Assembly: GCA_010202265.1 (NCBI GenBank) | Contig: CP047918.1 | Location: 434,001-498,000, forward strand | Direction of reading: 5' to 3' | DNA: 64,000 bases | Source of the DNA: Candidatus Saccharibacteria bacterium oral taxon 955 | Lineage (GTDB): Bacteria > Patescibacteriota > Saccharimonadia > Saccharimonadales > Saccharimonadaceae | Shown here: in pieces, positions 36,224-45,276 of the stretch | How positions within the stretch are numbered: position 1 is the stretch's first letter | Layout: the number at the start of each line of letters is the position of its first letter | Position numbers and translations under genes: made by a program | Notes under the pieces: generated by a model | Database searches by the model: none | The model's input: only the letters and a program-made list of their open reading frames with translations | What the model was told of the DNA's origin: nothing

Positions 36224-37201
36224 CTAGAACTGTGGCGGCAACTGCTTGTCGTATCGCGAAGAACTGATCCACAGAATCGACGAGCATGGAAATAATAGCT
36301 CGCGTTCTGCGCCATCTGGCTCAAGCGATGTTGCCTGGACAAATGGAACACATTTATGCTTCCCTTTTAGCTCCGATACGGTAACATCAGCAGGTCTTAA
36401 CGCGACATCACTAATTTTCATCGTCTGTGAATATGGATAAGCCAGCCTAACAGGTAGACCGCTACCATCGTCATTAACCAAAATAGCATCACCTAAAATC
36501 GACACGTGGTATGTCGCTAATGGATCGATTTCAGCCCGCGAACGCAAATACTGTGCCCCATCCCTGAGACGCTCTAGCTGCTCATCATTGCCGAGATCGG
36601 CGACAATGTAATATTCAGCAAAGTCTCGCAACACTTGATCATCACGACGAGCTGTAAAGTTTAGTTCATCAATCGTCGTGGCCGAATCAGGAAAATAATA
36701 CGCAAAACGCTCTTCACGTAACTCTGGTGAAGGAAATGGTAAATCTAGTTGAACTATGCCATTCAACGGCGCTACAATATGAGTCTTTGTCCCGCCATCT
36801 ATATCAGAATCTACCTCTATGAGATGTGAGATATGCGGAAAGTGGTCGGCTGCCTCCTCGGATTCGTTTGTAAAAAACAAAAAGCCTCTTGAAATACCAG
36901 TTTTCTCTATGTACTTACGAGGCTGAGCCTCGTACCTATTACCCCGAACTGGCCAGCCCATCCCCGTCAACGTGATAGGCATACCCATATAGCGCCATTT
37001 TTTATCCAGCTCTCTAACATGAGCATTTTTGATCTCCCTAAAATCACCTTCTGCCGTCCTCAAAACCGCCTCTTCTCGATCCAAAGCCTCCGCATGCAAG
37101 TCAATAAGGTAGGGATCAACAATCTGACATACTAGCTTATCTGTCAGATCAAAAAATATAGCATCTTCCTCAGACTTACTTCGAGAAGGCAATTCACTCA
37201 T
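36224..37201 (-). CDS. Uncharacterised protein (325 aa), paralogue of the 747-aa neighbour
   Basis: Not recognised. Residues 69-83 (WRYMGMPITLTGMGW) parallel WESLGLNGAPIKVTGRL of the 747-aa protein. Two modules are visible: 75-150 ending HIVAPLNGIV (141-150), and a second from YHVSILGDAI to ELLFPCSSIL near the C-terminus. No signal peptide, membrane helix or catalytic motif. It precedes the 747-aa gene by 44 bases in the same direction. Confidence 0.7.
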   Translation of the reverse strand: MSELPSRSKSEEDAIFFDLTDKLVCQIVDPYLIDLHAEALDREEAVLRTAEGDFREIKNAHVRELDKKWRYMGMPITLTGMGWPVRGNRYEAQPRKYIEKTGISRGFLFFTNESEEAADHFPHISHLIEVDSDIDGGTKTHIVAPLNGIVQLDLPFPSPELREERFAYYFPDSATTIDELNFTARRDDQVLRDFAEYYIVADLGNDEQLERLRDGAQYLRSRAEIDPLATYHVSILGDAILVNDDGSGLPVRLAYPYSQTMKISDVALRPADVTVSELKGKHKCVPFVQATSLEPDGAERELLFPCSSILWISSSRYDKQLPPQF

Positions 37202-37259
37202 AGGATAATATTTAGCATTATCTTGCTATCACGACAAGCTTAAGGGTCATGGGATCTAG

Positions 37260-37958
37260 CTAGCCTTCGCGGAAAAATGCTTCTTGGCAGGCCGGGTCAT
37301 TCGATAGGCCCTGCACCCGAGCTAGCCTCCTCAGCGTCTGTCGTACTTCGTTTAGCTCCATACTGGCCAGAAGCTCCCTGTCTGGCAAAAGACCGACTTG
37401 ACCGTCTTTGATACGCCCTAGCTCATCATGGAGTCTATGGAGCCTATACTGCTCCTTGTTTTGCTCGGATATCGACAAATCAGATAGACCATGGTATCTA
37501 ACGATATCATATAGATGAAGCACTGTCTGCTGCTCCTGATAATACTGCTCCATAGTATCTATGCCAGGCTGCTTTGGTGGCTCAGTTATCTTGTGGAGAT
37601 AATCATGTAAATCTCTCGGTATGATGACTCTCAAGCTCTGCGAGCTACGAAATTTCATCGGTATTTTACGTCGTGCGCCAAGTCCTTCGCCCGCGTAATC
37701 GGCCCGTGGCCACATGATGTGATGCGGCCCTACATATGATCCACCCCAGTAAAAATCAGTTGACACCGATCCCAGGATTCGTCGAAATAACTCTTTTTTA
37801 TCAACGATACCAAACTCATCATACGGAGTCTCGATCGGCTCGACCACCTCAACACGACCACCATTTACTAAAAGCCTGTCAGACTGTTCGGCAATCCGTG
37901 CAAAAAGACGCTCATTTCTGAGATCTTTTTGATGAAACTTCGGTGCTGTCTCCCTCAT
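37260..37958 (-). CDS. Uncharacterised protein (232 aa), possible HNH-like fold
   Basis: Not confidently recognised. YVGPHHIMWPRADY (75-88, His79-His80) followed 30 residues later by LRVIIPRDLHDYLHKI (109-124, His118 and His122) resembles the order of a beta-beta-alpha-metal (HNH/His-Me) motif, but the family assignment is weak. The rest is helical and charged. First gene of the four-gene insert; predicted leaderless, with TAGTAT six bases before the ATG. Confidence 0.6.
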   Translation of the reverse strand: MRETAPKFHQKDLRNERLFARIAEQSDRLLVNGGRVEVVEPIETPYDEFGIVDKKELFRRILGSVSTDFYWGGSYVGPHHIMWPRADYAGEGLGARRKIPMKFRSSQSLRVIIPRDLHDYLHKITEPPKQPGIDTMEQYYQEQQTVLHLYDIVRYHGLSDLSISEQNKEQYRLHRLHDELGRIKDGQVGLLPDRELLASMELNEVRQTLRRLARVQGLSNDPACQEAFFREG

Positions 37959-37964
37959 ATGCTT

Positions 37965-37970
37965 ATACTA
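37965..37970 (-). promoter_or_regulatory. -10 box of the str-insert cluster
   Basis: TAGTAT on the minus strand, ending six bases before the ATG at 37958; TTGATA lies 19 bp further upstream. Leaderless arrangement. Confidence 0.4.
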
Positions 37971-38001
37971 TTTCATATTTTAGATAAATTATCAACAAAA
38001 A

Positions 38002-38031
38002 ATCCGCCCCTAGAAAATCCACGGGGCGGAT
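38002..38031 (-). terminator. rpsL-rpsG terminator
   Basis: Perfect 9-bp stem ATCCGCCCC / GGGGCGGAT, 12-nt loop, then a T tract on the minus strand. It separates rpsLG from the four unknown genes and fusA. Confidence 0.8.
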
Positions 38032-38051
38032 AAATTGTCACCTCAACCGAA

Positions 38052-38531
38052 CTAACTGCGGGCAAAGTGCGCAAAAGCGCGGTTTGCCTCTGCCATTCTG
38101 TGAGTATCTTCTTTCTTCTTGAAAGCGATTCCTGTCTCATTAAAGGCATCGATAATCTCGGTAGCAAGACGCTTTTCGTACGGCATACCGCTCTTTGAAC
38201 GAGCCGCCTGAACCAGCCACATAAACGCAAAGTGTTGCTGGCGATGCCCCTGGATCGGGAATGGAATCTGGTAGTTCGCACCGCCGACTCGACGAGACTT
38301 GACCTCGAAGTTCGGGCTAATATTCTTGATACATTTTTCAAATACCTCAAGAGGGTCTTCGCTTTTGAGAGTCTTTGCAGCCTGCTCAAGCGCGTTATAA
38401 ACAGCGCGCTCCGCAACAAGTTTTTTACCATCTAGCATCGACTTATTGATAAGGCGCTGTACCAAAATACTCTGGTACTTGCGATCTGGCTTAATCTGAC
38501 GCTGAAGCTTTTTAGTAACTTTGCGAGGCAT
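38052..38531 (-). CDS. rpsG: Ribosomal protein uS7
   Basis: 159 aa. 30S head assembly initiator. Motifs INKSMLDGKKLVAERAVYNA, NISPNFEVKSRRVGGANYQI, PFPIQGHRQQHFAFMWLV and MAEANRAFAHFA. Follows rpsL by two bases; terminated before the insert cluster. Confidence 0.98.
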   Translation of the reverse strand: MPRKVTKKLQRQIKPDRKYQSILVQRLINKSMLDGKKLVAERAVYNALEQAAKTLKSEDPLEVFEKCIKNISPNFEVKSRRVGGANYQIPFPIQGHRQQHFAFMWLVQAARSKSGMPYEKRLATEIIDAFNETGIAFKKKEDTHRMAEANRAFAHFARS

Positions 38532-38533
38532 GA

Positions 38534-38947
38534 CTACTTCTCCTCCTTCTTAGCGCCGTACTTAGAACGGCCCTGCTTACGCTTAGCCACACCCTGTAGG
38601 TCGAGAGCGCCACGAACAATGTGATAGCGAACACCAGGCAAGTCTGGCACACGACCACCGCGAACAAGCACGACAGCGTGCTCCTGTAGATTATGCCCCT
38701 CACCGCCGATATAAGCCCAAACCTCGTGACCGTTAGTCAGGCGAACACGCGCGACTTTGCGAAGCGCTGAGTTTGGTTTCTTTGGAGTTTTAGTGGTGAC
38801 TTTGACACAAACACCACGCTTAAGTGGTGCATCTTGGTCATAATAGCGAACTTTTAATGCGTTATGAATACGCCCAAGCGCTGGAGACTTTGACTTCTTG
38901 TTCGCAGTCTGGCGTGGCTTACGCACCAATTGATTAATTGTTGGCAT
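38534..38947 (-). CDS. rpsL: Ribosomal protein uS12
   Basis: 137 aa. Decoding-centre protein. [20 protein letters not shown], the [18 protein letters not shown] loop (streptomycin-site Lys intact), [20 protein letters not shown] and the [18 protein letters not shown] tail. Expressed from a good promoter through an unusually long ~190-nt leader. Confidence 0.98.
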   Translation of the reverse strand: MPTINQLVRKPRQTANKKSKSPALGRIHNALKVRYYDQDAPLKRGVCVKVTTKTPKKPNSALRKVARVRLTNGHEVWAYIGGEGHNLQEHAVVLVRGGRVPDLPGVRYHIVRGALDLQGVAKRKQGRSKYGAKKEEK

Positions 38948-39141
38948 ATATTCCTTTCACGTTGCGGACATAGTTGCGTCAAATATTGCCGCATCTTAGT
39001 CCCATAATTGTGATTAGTACTTAAAATTGTTAGGCTTGCTAAAGGCCTGGTTGTGATATCCGCGCAGCAAACGCAACATCACGTCTTTAACAGTAGAATC
39101 TGCTTCACACTCACGTCAATCTACTAAAAAAGAGAAACTCG
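38948..39141 (-). promoter_or_regulatory. Long structured leader of rpsL-rpsG
   Basis: About 190 nt between the predicted start and the rpsL ATG, no ORF. Long-range pairing is possible between GTTGCGT (38973-38979) and ACGCAAC (39071-39077), with a second helix inside it (GCCGC 38988-38992 and GCAGC 39064-39068, one wobble). May be a ribosomal-protein autoregulatory site. Confidence 0.4.
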
Positions 39142-39147
39142 CTTATT

Positions 39148-39176
39148 AGTATAGCAAATTAGTTATACTTTGTCTA
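39148..39176 (-). promoter_or_regulatory. rpsL promoter
   Basis: TAGACA - 17 bp - TATACT with TGC before the -10, minus strand. Confidence 0.65.
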
Positions 39177-39187
39177 GCCCACACCTC

Positions 39188-39216
39188 TTGTCGAACCGAG
39201 GCGGGATCGGTACAAT
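39188..39216 (+). promoter_or_regulatory. Promoter of the tandem paralogue pair
   Basis: TTGTCG - 17 bp - TACAAT on the plus strand, back-to-back with the rpsL promoter; GTGGGG precedes the ATG at 39252. Confidence 0.6.
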
Positions 39217-39251
39217 ATACATATACATAAGTGATATGAAGTGGGGACACT

Positions 39252-40283
39252 ATGCAGGAGCCAAACAACGATCGTTTTAGCAAAGAAATACAAGACGTAG
39301 AGAATACCGAGGTCACGGTACCACCTGTCGATGAACACGCGTCGGCTGAAACCACCTCAAAAAGCACCCCGGCCTTCACAAAAAAAGCTCGCTCACAATC
39401 TAGGCCTGTCTTTGTTCTGATATTAGCAATATTCATGACAGCACTTGGAGCTTTTGTCGGTATTGTCGTATACAAGGCGTACTTTGAGCGTCCAGCAACC
39501 GAAGCCCCAGTCGTAGCCCCTCAGACCCCAAAACCGACCCCAATTACCGCTAAGACTTTAATTGATAAAATCAAGTCAAATGTAAAAGCTGAGCAAGTAG
39601 AAATAGGCGAACGCGCTGGTGCATCGACCCTAACAAAAGATAAGCTTGTCGCCTACAGCGTACCGATATATAAACCATCTGGGTATACTTTTTCAACAGT
39701 TCCCGCAGAGATGTTTGGTGTCTCTACCTCATCCAGCACTCAATCATTAGTCGAAGCTGATATTGCTTTTGCAAAGCAATATCTAGAATCAAAAGGTCTA
39801 AAAGCCGACAAAACTACAACTGACACACAAAACAATATCGTTCAGGAGACTGTTTACTCAAATGACAACATTCAGTGTATCGTTCGTCTATCTCACCACT
39901 CTACTGGCTATCGATCACACATTGGCTGTGCCGATGCGTCTAGCTACGTAAACACCGCCAAGCAACTAAAACCCCTTCACGAAGCCTATCTAACCTCTGC
40001 TCAAAACCCAATTCACGACGGTCTATCTATGGGTAGCGCCATCATCGAGAATAGCAGTGTTGCTGGATACAAACGAGCCGAAGTCTCGATGGGAAGCGCC
40101 AATAGCAAAACCGGTGGCTTCAAGGGGCTATTTTACCAAGGCTCTGATAAGAAATGGCACTGGCTCATCGGCACACAGAGTATCCCAACTTGCGCAAGCT
40201 ACCCAGAAGGCGACGCGCGCAAGGCTTTTGCTGGTCAACCATGCACCGATACTAACGGCAACCAAATCAAGGTCAATCCATAA
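39252..40283 (+). CDS. Membrane-anchored extracytoplasmic protein, paralogue 1
   Basis: 343 aa, not recognised. Polar N-terminus (1-50), one membrane helix (53-75, VFVLILAIFMTALGAFVGIV), a Pro/Thr linker (80-100), then a ~240-residue domain outside. Four cysteines at 209, 226, 314 and 331 form two pairs 17 residues apart, probably disulfides. The last 40 residues (GLFYQGSDKKWHWLIG, CASYPEGDARKAF) align with the next gene (LALFYQSPDKLWRYFT), so the two arose by tandem duplication. The stop overlaps the next ATG (TAATG). Confidence 0.75.
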   Translation: MQEPNNDRFSKEIQDVENTEVTVPPVDEHASAETTSKSTPAFTKKARSQSRPVFVLILAIFMTALGAFVGIVVYKAYFERPATEAPVVAPQTPKPTPITAKTLIDKIKSNVKAEQVEIGERAGASTLTKDKLVAYSVPIYKPSGYTFSTVPAEMFGVSTSSSTQSLVEADIAFAKQYLESKGLKADKTTTDTQNNIVQETVYSNDNIQCIVRLSHHSTGYRSHIGCADASSYVNTAKQLKPLHEAYLTSAQNPIHDGLSMGSAIIENSSVAGYKRAEVSMGSANSKTGGFKGLFYQGSDKKWHWLIGTQSIPTCASYPEGDARKAFAGQPCTDTNGNQIKVNP

Positions 40284-41317
40284 TGCACCCTAACCACGAT
40301 CAACCAACATATAGCGACAACGACATTCAAAACGCAGGACAACCACCAGAGCCAAAACCTCTGGCCCCTACGCCAGTAGTTCATGATTATCTACACCCGA
40401 TTCAGGACAAGCCCAAGCACGCATATCACCCTAAGCGAATGATGATAGTCCTTAGTTCAATTGTTGCCGTGTCACTTATCGCCGTTGCCATCATGCTGAT
40501 CTATGCCCTATCTCCAACTCAGCAAAATAAAAAAACCAACGGGTCAGACCAGTCAAACAAGTCTACCCCACAAAAAGACGCCCTGACAGCCAAGCAAACC
40601 GTTAAAAATGTTGCCGTCTATTTCAAGGGTCAAGAAAAACCAAAGAGTCCAATTACGCGACCAGTTATGGCGCCAGGCAAAGCCTTTTACACCGTCATTC
40701 CCGACGTCCCGCCGTTGGTTGGCATCGCCGGCCCAGTCAGTGCCGATAAGTCAGACATGCAACTAGAGTCAATCCTCAAAGCTATGGACTACGATAAATT
40801 TGCCAAAAAGGTGCGCGAGGACGGTGCAAATAACACAAACTATCTTGCAGACCTTACTCGCGACGACGTCATCTGCCAAGTTCAGGTGATCAAACAAAAA
40901 GACGTAAACGCCGAGCACTGGACAGAACTACGCTGTTTAGATATGGGCACCTACGCAGAATACGCCGAAACTCAACAGCCACTCGCCGCACTTTACACGC
41001 CATTAACCGCTAGTAGCGTACAATATGGATTTGTCGGAAAACCCATGACAAAACCTAGTCAAACCGACGGCTACACTCACGCTGAATTACCTGTCAGCAC
41101 GGTCATCGACAATACTATGACCTCGAGTAATCGCTTGGCACTGTTTTATCAATCTCCAGATAAGCTATGGCGATACTTCACCGACCGCGACTCCAATCTC
41201 ACAGTGGAGTGTGAACAATATGACACACCAAACCTAAAGACTGCCTATGCCAACGAGACCTGTCGTCGCGTCAAAACAGGAGCAAGCGAAACAATCATTC
41301 CGCCAAAAAAGCGCTAA
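40283..41317 (+). CDS. Membrane-anchored extracytoplasmic protein, paralogue 2
   Basis: 344 aa, not recognised. Same plan as its neighbour: polar N-terminus with many Pro and His, helix at 54-75, Lys/Ser/Thr linker, then an extracytoplasmic domain. Cysteines at 198, 218, 310 and 327 correspond to those of paralogue 1 although overall identity is low. Coupled to it by a one-base overlap. For a host-attached bacterium a surface or adhesion role is plausible but unproven. Confidence 0.75.
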   Translation: MHPNHDQPTYSDNDIQNAGQPPEPKPLAPTPVVHDYLHPIQDKPKHAYHPKRMMIVLSSIVAVSLIAVAIMLIYALSPTQQNKKTNGSDQSNKSTPQKDALTAKQTVKNVAVYFKGQEKPKSPITRPVMAPGKAFYTVIPDVPPLVGIAGPVSADKSDMQLESILKAMDYDKFAKKVREDGANNTNYLADLTRDDVICQVQVIKQKDVNAEHWTELRCLDMGTYAEYAETQQPLAALYTPLTASSVQYGFVGKPMTKPSQTDGYTHAELPVSTVIDNTMTSSNRLALFYQSPDKLWRYFTDRDSNLTVECEQYDTPNLKTAYANETCRRVKTGASETIIPPKKR

Positions 41318-41360
41318 TTATTCTAAAATACTCACACAAGCATAGTTAAAATAACATACT

Positions 41361-41388
41361 AAATACCACCCATTTCTGGGTGGTATTT
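41361..41388. terminator. Terminator between paralogue 2 and rpoC (convergent)
   Basis: Perfect 11-bp stem AAATACCACCC / GGGTGGTATTT with a 6-nt loop; can serve both strands. Confidence 0.8.
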
Positions 41389-41408
41389 TGGAGCACTGCC
41401 CTTTGGTC

Positions 41409-44400
41409 CTAAGAGCTAAGATCGACGTCCGCCGAGATCTCGTCCTCGATTTCAGCGAGATCTTCGACGTACTCATCCTCAGGAGTAGTCTCGTCCTCAT
41501 CGAGCGGATGAGCACCAGTACCGACTGGAATCTTTCGTCCGATAATAACGTTCTCCTTGAGTCCATTGAGCTTGTCGGCGCGTCCACTTGTCGCTGCGTT
41601 GATAAGCACACGAGTAGTATCCTGGAATGATGCAGCCGACAGCCAGCTATCACTCCAGATAGAAACCTTCGTTATACCGAGCAGCAACTGGGTGTACTGC
41701 GCTGGCGCTTTGCCTTCAGCGACAAGCATCTTATTGGCATCAACAACACTCGCCTTAGAAACGATGTCGCCCATGACGAATGTACTGTCACCTGGGTCTT
41801 CAACCTGAACCCGACTAAACATCTGACGCACAATGATCTCAAGATGCTTGTCAGCGACATCCTGACCCTGCGCAGCATAGATACGGAGCACTTCGTTGAT
41901 GATATAACGCTGTGTCGCCTCAGTGCCCTTAAGTCGCATCAAGTCATGTAGGTTCAACGATCCGATCGTCAGACGATCGCCAGCCTCTACATGGTCTCCA
42001 GCATTTACAACAAGTTGCATATTGCCCGGGATTTCATAGCGAACTGGAGCAGATGCGTTTGCAGCAATCACCAAAGTGTCCTCAGCTACATCGACAACAC
42101 CGTCAAATGGTGCGACGAGCGGGTGAGCCTCACCCTCGGCGCTCGCCAGTACGTCACCAACTTTTACGCTTGACCCAGCTTTTACACTGACCGTACGACC
42201 CTCAAGTGGCATTCGCTCTACATGACCTGCCTCTGGAGTGACTTGAACGATATATTTACGATTATCCTCCCAGACATCAACCGTACCAGTAACTTCTGAC
42301 ATGTAGGCCTGACCTTTTGGATTACGCGCCTCAAACAGCTCTTCAACGCGTGGAAGACCCTGAGTAATGTCACTACCACCTACACCAGAGCTATGGAAGG
42401 TGTTAAGCGTCAACTGAGTACCTGGCTCACCGACTGACTGTGCGGCAATGACACCTACCGGCTGAGCGTCGTCAACGAGCATACCGGTCGCCATGTCGAT
42501 ACCATAGCTCTTGCGTGGAATACCGTTGAGATTGTTTGTTGACAAGATTGACTGAATCTTTACCTCTGTGATCTTCTTGTCCGCGTCAATCGCATCTGCA
42601 ATCTCGCGAGTAATCAGCTCATCAGCGCCAATGTGGCCTGGAACTTCTTCGGCAGTATAGCGCCCAAATAGACGATTACCGAACTCAATCATCGTCATCT
42701 CTGACTCTGAGCGGTAAATACTGAAGCCCTGGTCGTCACCAGCTTCATCCTCAACTGTGAAGACATCCTGGCTCACGTCGACGAGACGGCGTGTTAGGTA
42801 GCCAGAGTCAGCAGTCTTGAGAGCGGTATCGATCAGACCTTTACGCGCACCACGAGTCGCGACAAAGGCTTCAAGACTCGAAAGACCTTTCTTGAAGTTT
42901 GAGCGAACCGGTAGCTCAATTTCACGGTTGGTCGCATCCACTTGGATACCGATCATCGCACTTGCCAACTTTACGTTGGTAATGTTACCGCGAGCACCAG
43001 AGTTAACCATAGTCGAGATACTAGTATCCATATGCGCTAACTCGCTCTTTAGGAACTCCTCAACCTTCTTGTCGACACCGCGCCAGTTTGCAACCGTCAA
43101 ACTATAACGCTCGTCTTCTGTGATAAGACCCTGGTCGTACTGACCTGAAATAATTGCGGTCTTTTCATCACCTTCAGCCACAAAGTTTGCGATCTCGTCA
43201 AAGTTTAGGTAATCCTGCATACCGGTCGAAACAGCTGATGTTGTCGCGAAACGAAACGCCAAGCCCTTCATACGGTCCGCTGTCTTTGCGGTCTCTTCAG
43301 CCCCGTACTTATCAAATATTTGCGCCAGGACCTTCTTGAGCTCTTTCTTATTTTGGACGTTGTTGTTGTATGGGAAGTCCTCTGGAAGAATCTCATTAAA
43401 GAACACTCGCCCAAGCGTTGTGTTGCGAATCTCGCCTTTTGCGCGAACTCGAATTGGGCTCTGAAGATGAAGCTTGCCCATATCGTAAGCCAGCTCAGCA
43501 TCACGGCTATTGGCAAATACGGCCACCGTATCTGTCTGCGCACTTGGTTTATCGTAAGTCAAGTAGTAGTTACCAAGAACGATGTCCTGGTTGATGTTTA
43601 ACACTGGGCTACCATCAGCAGGTTTGAGCAGGTTATTGACCGCACTCATGAGCTCACGAGCCTCCGCCTGTGCATCGGTCGACAGCGGTAGGTGAACTGC
43701 CATCTGGTCACCGTCGTAGTCAGCATTAAAGCCTGACGCTACCAGCGGATGAAGCTGGATCGCCTTACCCTCGACAAGAACAGGCTGGAAGGCCTGAATA
43801 CTCAAGCGGTGAAGTGACGGCGCACGGTTGAGGAGGACATACTTGCCTTCGATGCATGCATCAAGCGCGTCCCAGACAACTGCCTCACCCGCCTCAATCA
43901 GACGAGTTGCACTACGGATATTGTGCGCGTACTCACCACGAATCAGCCAGCTAATAACAAATGGCTTGAATAGCTCGAGCGCCATCTGCTTTGGCAGACC
44001 ACATTGATTGATTTTCAGCTTTGGACCAACGACGATAACCGAACGACCCGAGTAGTCAACACGCTTACCGAGGAGGTTTTGACGGAAACGACCCTGCTTT
44101 CCTTTGAGCATATCTGAGATACTCTTGAGGCGGCGGCGACCACCAGTTGCGTTAACAGCACGACTGCCGCGAGCCGCACTGTTATCGATGAGGCTATCTA
44201 CTGCCTCTTGAAGCATGCGCATCTCGTTACGACGGATAACTTCCGGCGCGTTGAGGTCGATCAACTTCTTGAGACGATTGTTACGGTTGATAACTCGTCG
44301 ATAGAGGTCATTTAGGTCGCTGGTTGCGAAACGGCCACCAGTCAGCTGCACCATTGGACGAAGATCCGGCGGAATCACTGGCAGAACCGTTAGACACAGG

Positions 44401-45275
44401 CTAGATGGTTTGATACCAGCCGCTTGCATACCCTCTAGCACCTTGAGACGCTTGAGGAGCTTCTTCTCACGCTGACCCTTGGCGCCCTCCACTTCTTCTT
44501 GTAGACGAACGATCAATTCGTCGAGGTTAACCTCATCGAGCAACGCCTTGAGCGCAGGACCGCCCATTCCAACTGTGATTAGTTCCTCGTACTCTTCTGG
44601 AAGATTACGGAAATCAGTTTCATTGAGAAGTGCGCCTTTTTGAAGACTATCGAGCTGTGACTTCCTGAGTGTGTAGTTAGCTTCAAGCTCTTCGATTTCA
44701 CGAGTCTGCTCCTCGGCGAGCTTCTTGACGTCCGCTCCCTCGGCCTCAGCTTCTTTCTCAAATCGAATCTTGATCGCAACGCGACCAGCGTCAGTCTCCG
44801 CCTCGAGATCCGCCAGCATCTGATCACGCTTCTCAGCGTCAACACCTAGCACAACGTAGGTCGCAAAGTATGCAATACGCTCGAGATTACGGACAGTAAT
44901 ACCAAGCAGCAAGCTCATTGCACTTGGAGTACCACGCATAAACCAGATGTGTGCCACTGGAGCAGCTAGCTGAATGTGACCCATACGCTCGCGGCGAACG
45001 ATCGACTTGGTAACTAGTTCACCGTTCTTGTCGACAGCCGCCTCACGAGAGCGGACACCTTTCAGTTTTGAATCATGCGGGTTGATGTCTTTTACTGGCC
45101 CAAAAATTCTTTCACAGAAGAGACCGTCGCGCTCTGGTTTTTGGGTTCGATAGTTGATTGTTTCAGGCTTGGTAACTTCGCCGTAGCTCCACTTGAGGAT
45201 ATCCTCTGGGCTTGCGACAGCGAGGCGTACCGCGTCAAAATCAGCGATGCCTGTCGTCGATACAACTCGTGACAT
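41409..45275 (-). CDS. rpoC: RNA polymerase beta-prime subunit, lacking both zinc sites
   Basis: 1288 aa from the ATG at 45273-45275, which has GGAGG at good spacing and lies one base after rpoB; a longer frame to 45299 is rejected. Catalytic [12 protein letters not shown] loop, bridge/trigger region and [19 protein letters not shown] are intact. The N-terminal zinc ribbon (residues 63-91) aligns without gaps to the usual one, but all four Cys are replaced (Pro, Asp, Val, Asn). The second zinc site is also gone: EDEAG instead of EDDCG, and [14 protein letters not shown] instead of SCxxxxGVCxxCYG. The polymerase should not need structural zinc here. Confidence 0.97.
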   Translation of the reverse strand: MSRVVSTTGIADFDAVRLAVASPEDILKWSYGEVTKPETINYRTQKPERDGLFCERIFGPVKDINPHDSKLKGVRSREAAVDKNGELVTKSIVRRERMGHIQLAAPVAHIWFMRGTPSAMSLLLGITVRNLERIAYFATYVVLGVDAEKRDQMLADLEAETDAGRVAIKIRFEKEAEAEGADVKKLAEEQTREIEELEANYTLRKSQLDSLQKGALLNETDFRNLPEEYEELITVGMGGPALKALLDEVNLDELIVRLQEEVEGAKGQREKKLLKRLKVLEGMQAAGIKPSSLCLTVLPVIPPDLRPMVQLTGGRFATSDLNDLYRRVINRNNRLKKLIDLNAPEVIRRNEMRMLQEAVDSLIDNSAARGSRAVNATGGRRRLKSISDMLKGKQGRFRQNLLGKRVDYSGRSVIVVGPKLKINQCGLPKQMALELFKPFVISWLIRGEYAHNIRSATRLIEAGEAVVWDALDACIEGKYVLLNRAPSLHRLSIQAFQPVLVEGKAIQLHPLVASGFNADYDGDQMAVHLPLSTDAQAEARELMSAVNNLLKPADGSPVLNINQDIVLGNYYLTYDKPSAQTDTVAVFANSRDAELAYDMGKLHLQSPIRVRAKGEIRNTTLGRVFFNEILPEDFPYNNNVQNKKELKKVLAQIFDKYGAEETAKTADRMKGLAFRFATTSAVSTGMQDYLNFDEIANFVAEGDEKTAIISGQYDQGLITEDERYSLTVANWRGVDKKVEEFLKSELAHMDTSISTMVNSGARGNITNVKLASAMIGIQVDATNREIELPVRSNFKKGLSSLEAFVATRGARKGLIDTALKTADSGYLTRRLVDVSQDVFTVEDEAGDDQGFSIYRSESEMTMIEFGNRLFGRYTAEEVPGHIGADELITREIADAIDADKKITEVKIQSILSTNNLNGIPRKSYGIDMATGMLVDDAQPVGVIAAQSVGEPGTQLTLNTFHSSGVGGSDITQGLPRVEELFEARNPKGQAYMSEVTGTVDVWEDNRKYIVQVTPEAGHVERMPLEGRTVSVKAGSSVKVGDVLASAEGEAHPLVAPFDGVVDVAEDTLVIAANASAPVRYEIPGNMQLVVNAGDHVEAGDRLTIGSLNLHDLMRLKGTEATQRYIINEVLRIYAAQGQDVADKHLEIIVRQMFSRVQVEDPGDSTFVMGDIVSKASVVDANKMLVAEGKAPAQYTQLLLGITKVSIWSDSWLSAASFQDTTRVLINAATSGRADKLNGLKENVIIGRKIPVGTGAHPLDEDETTPEDEYVEDLAEIEDEISADVDLSS

Positions 45276-45276
45276 A

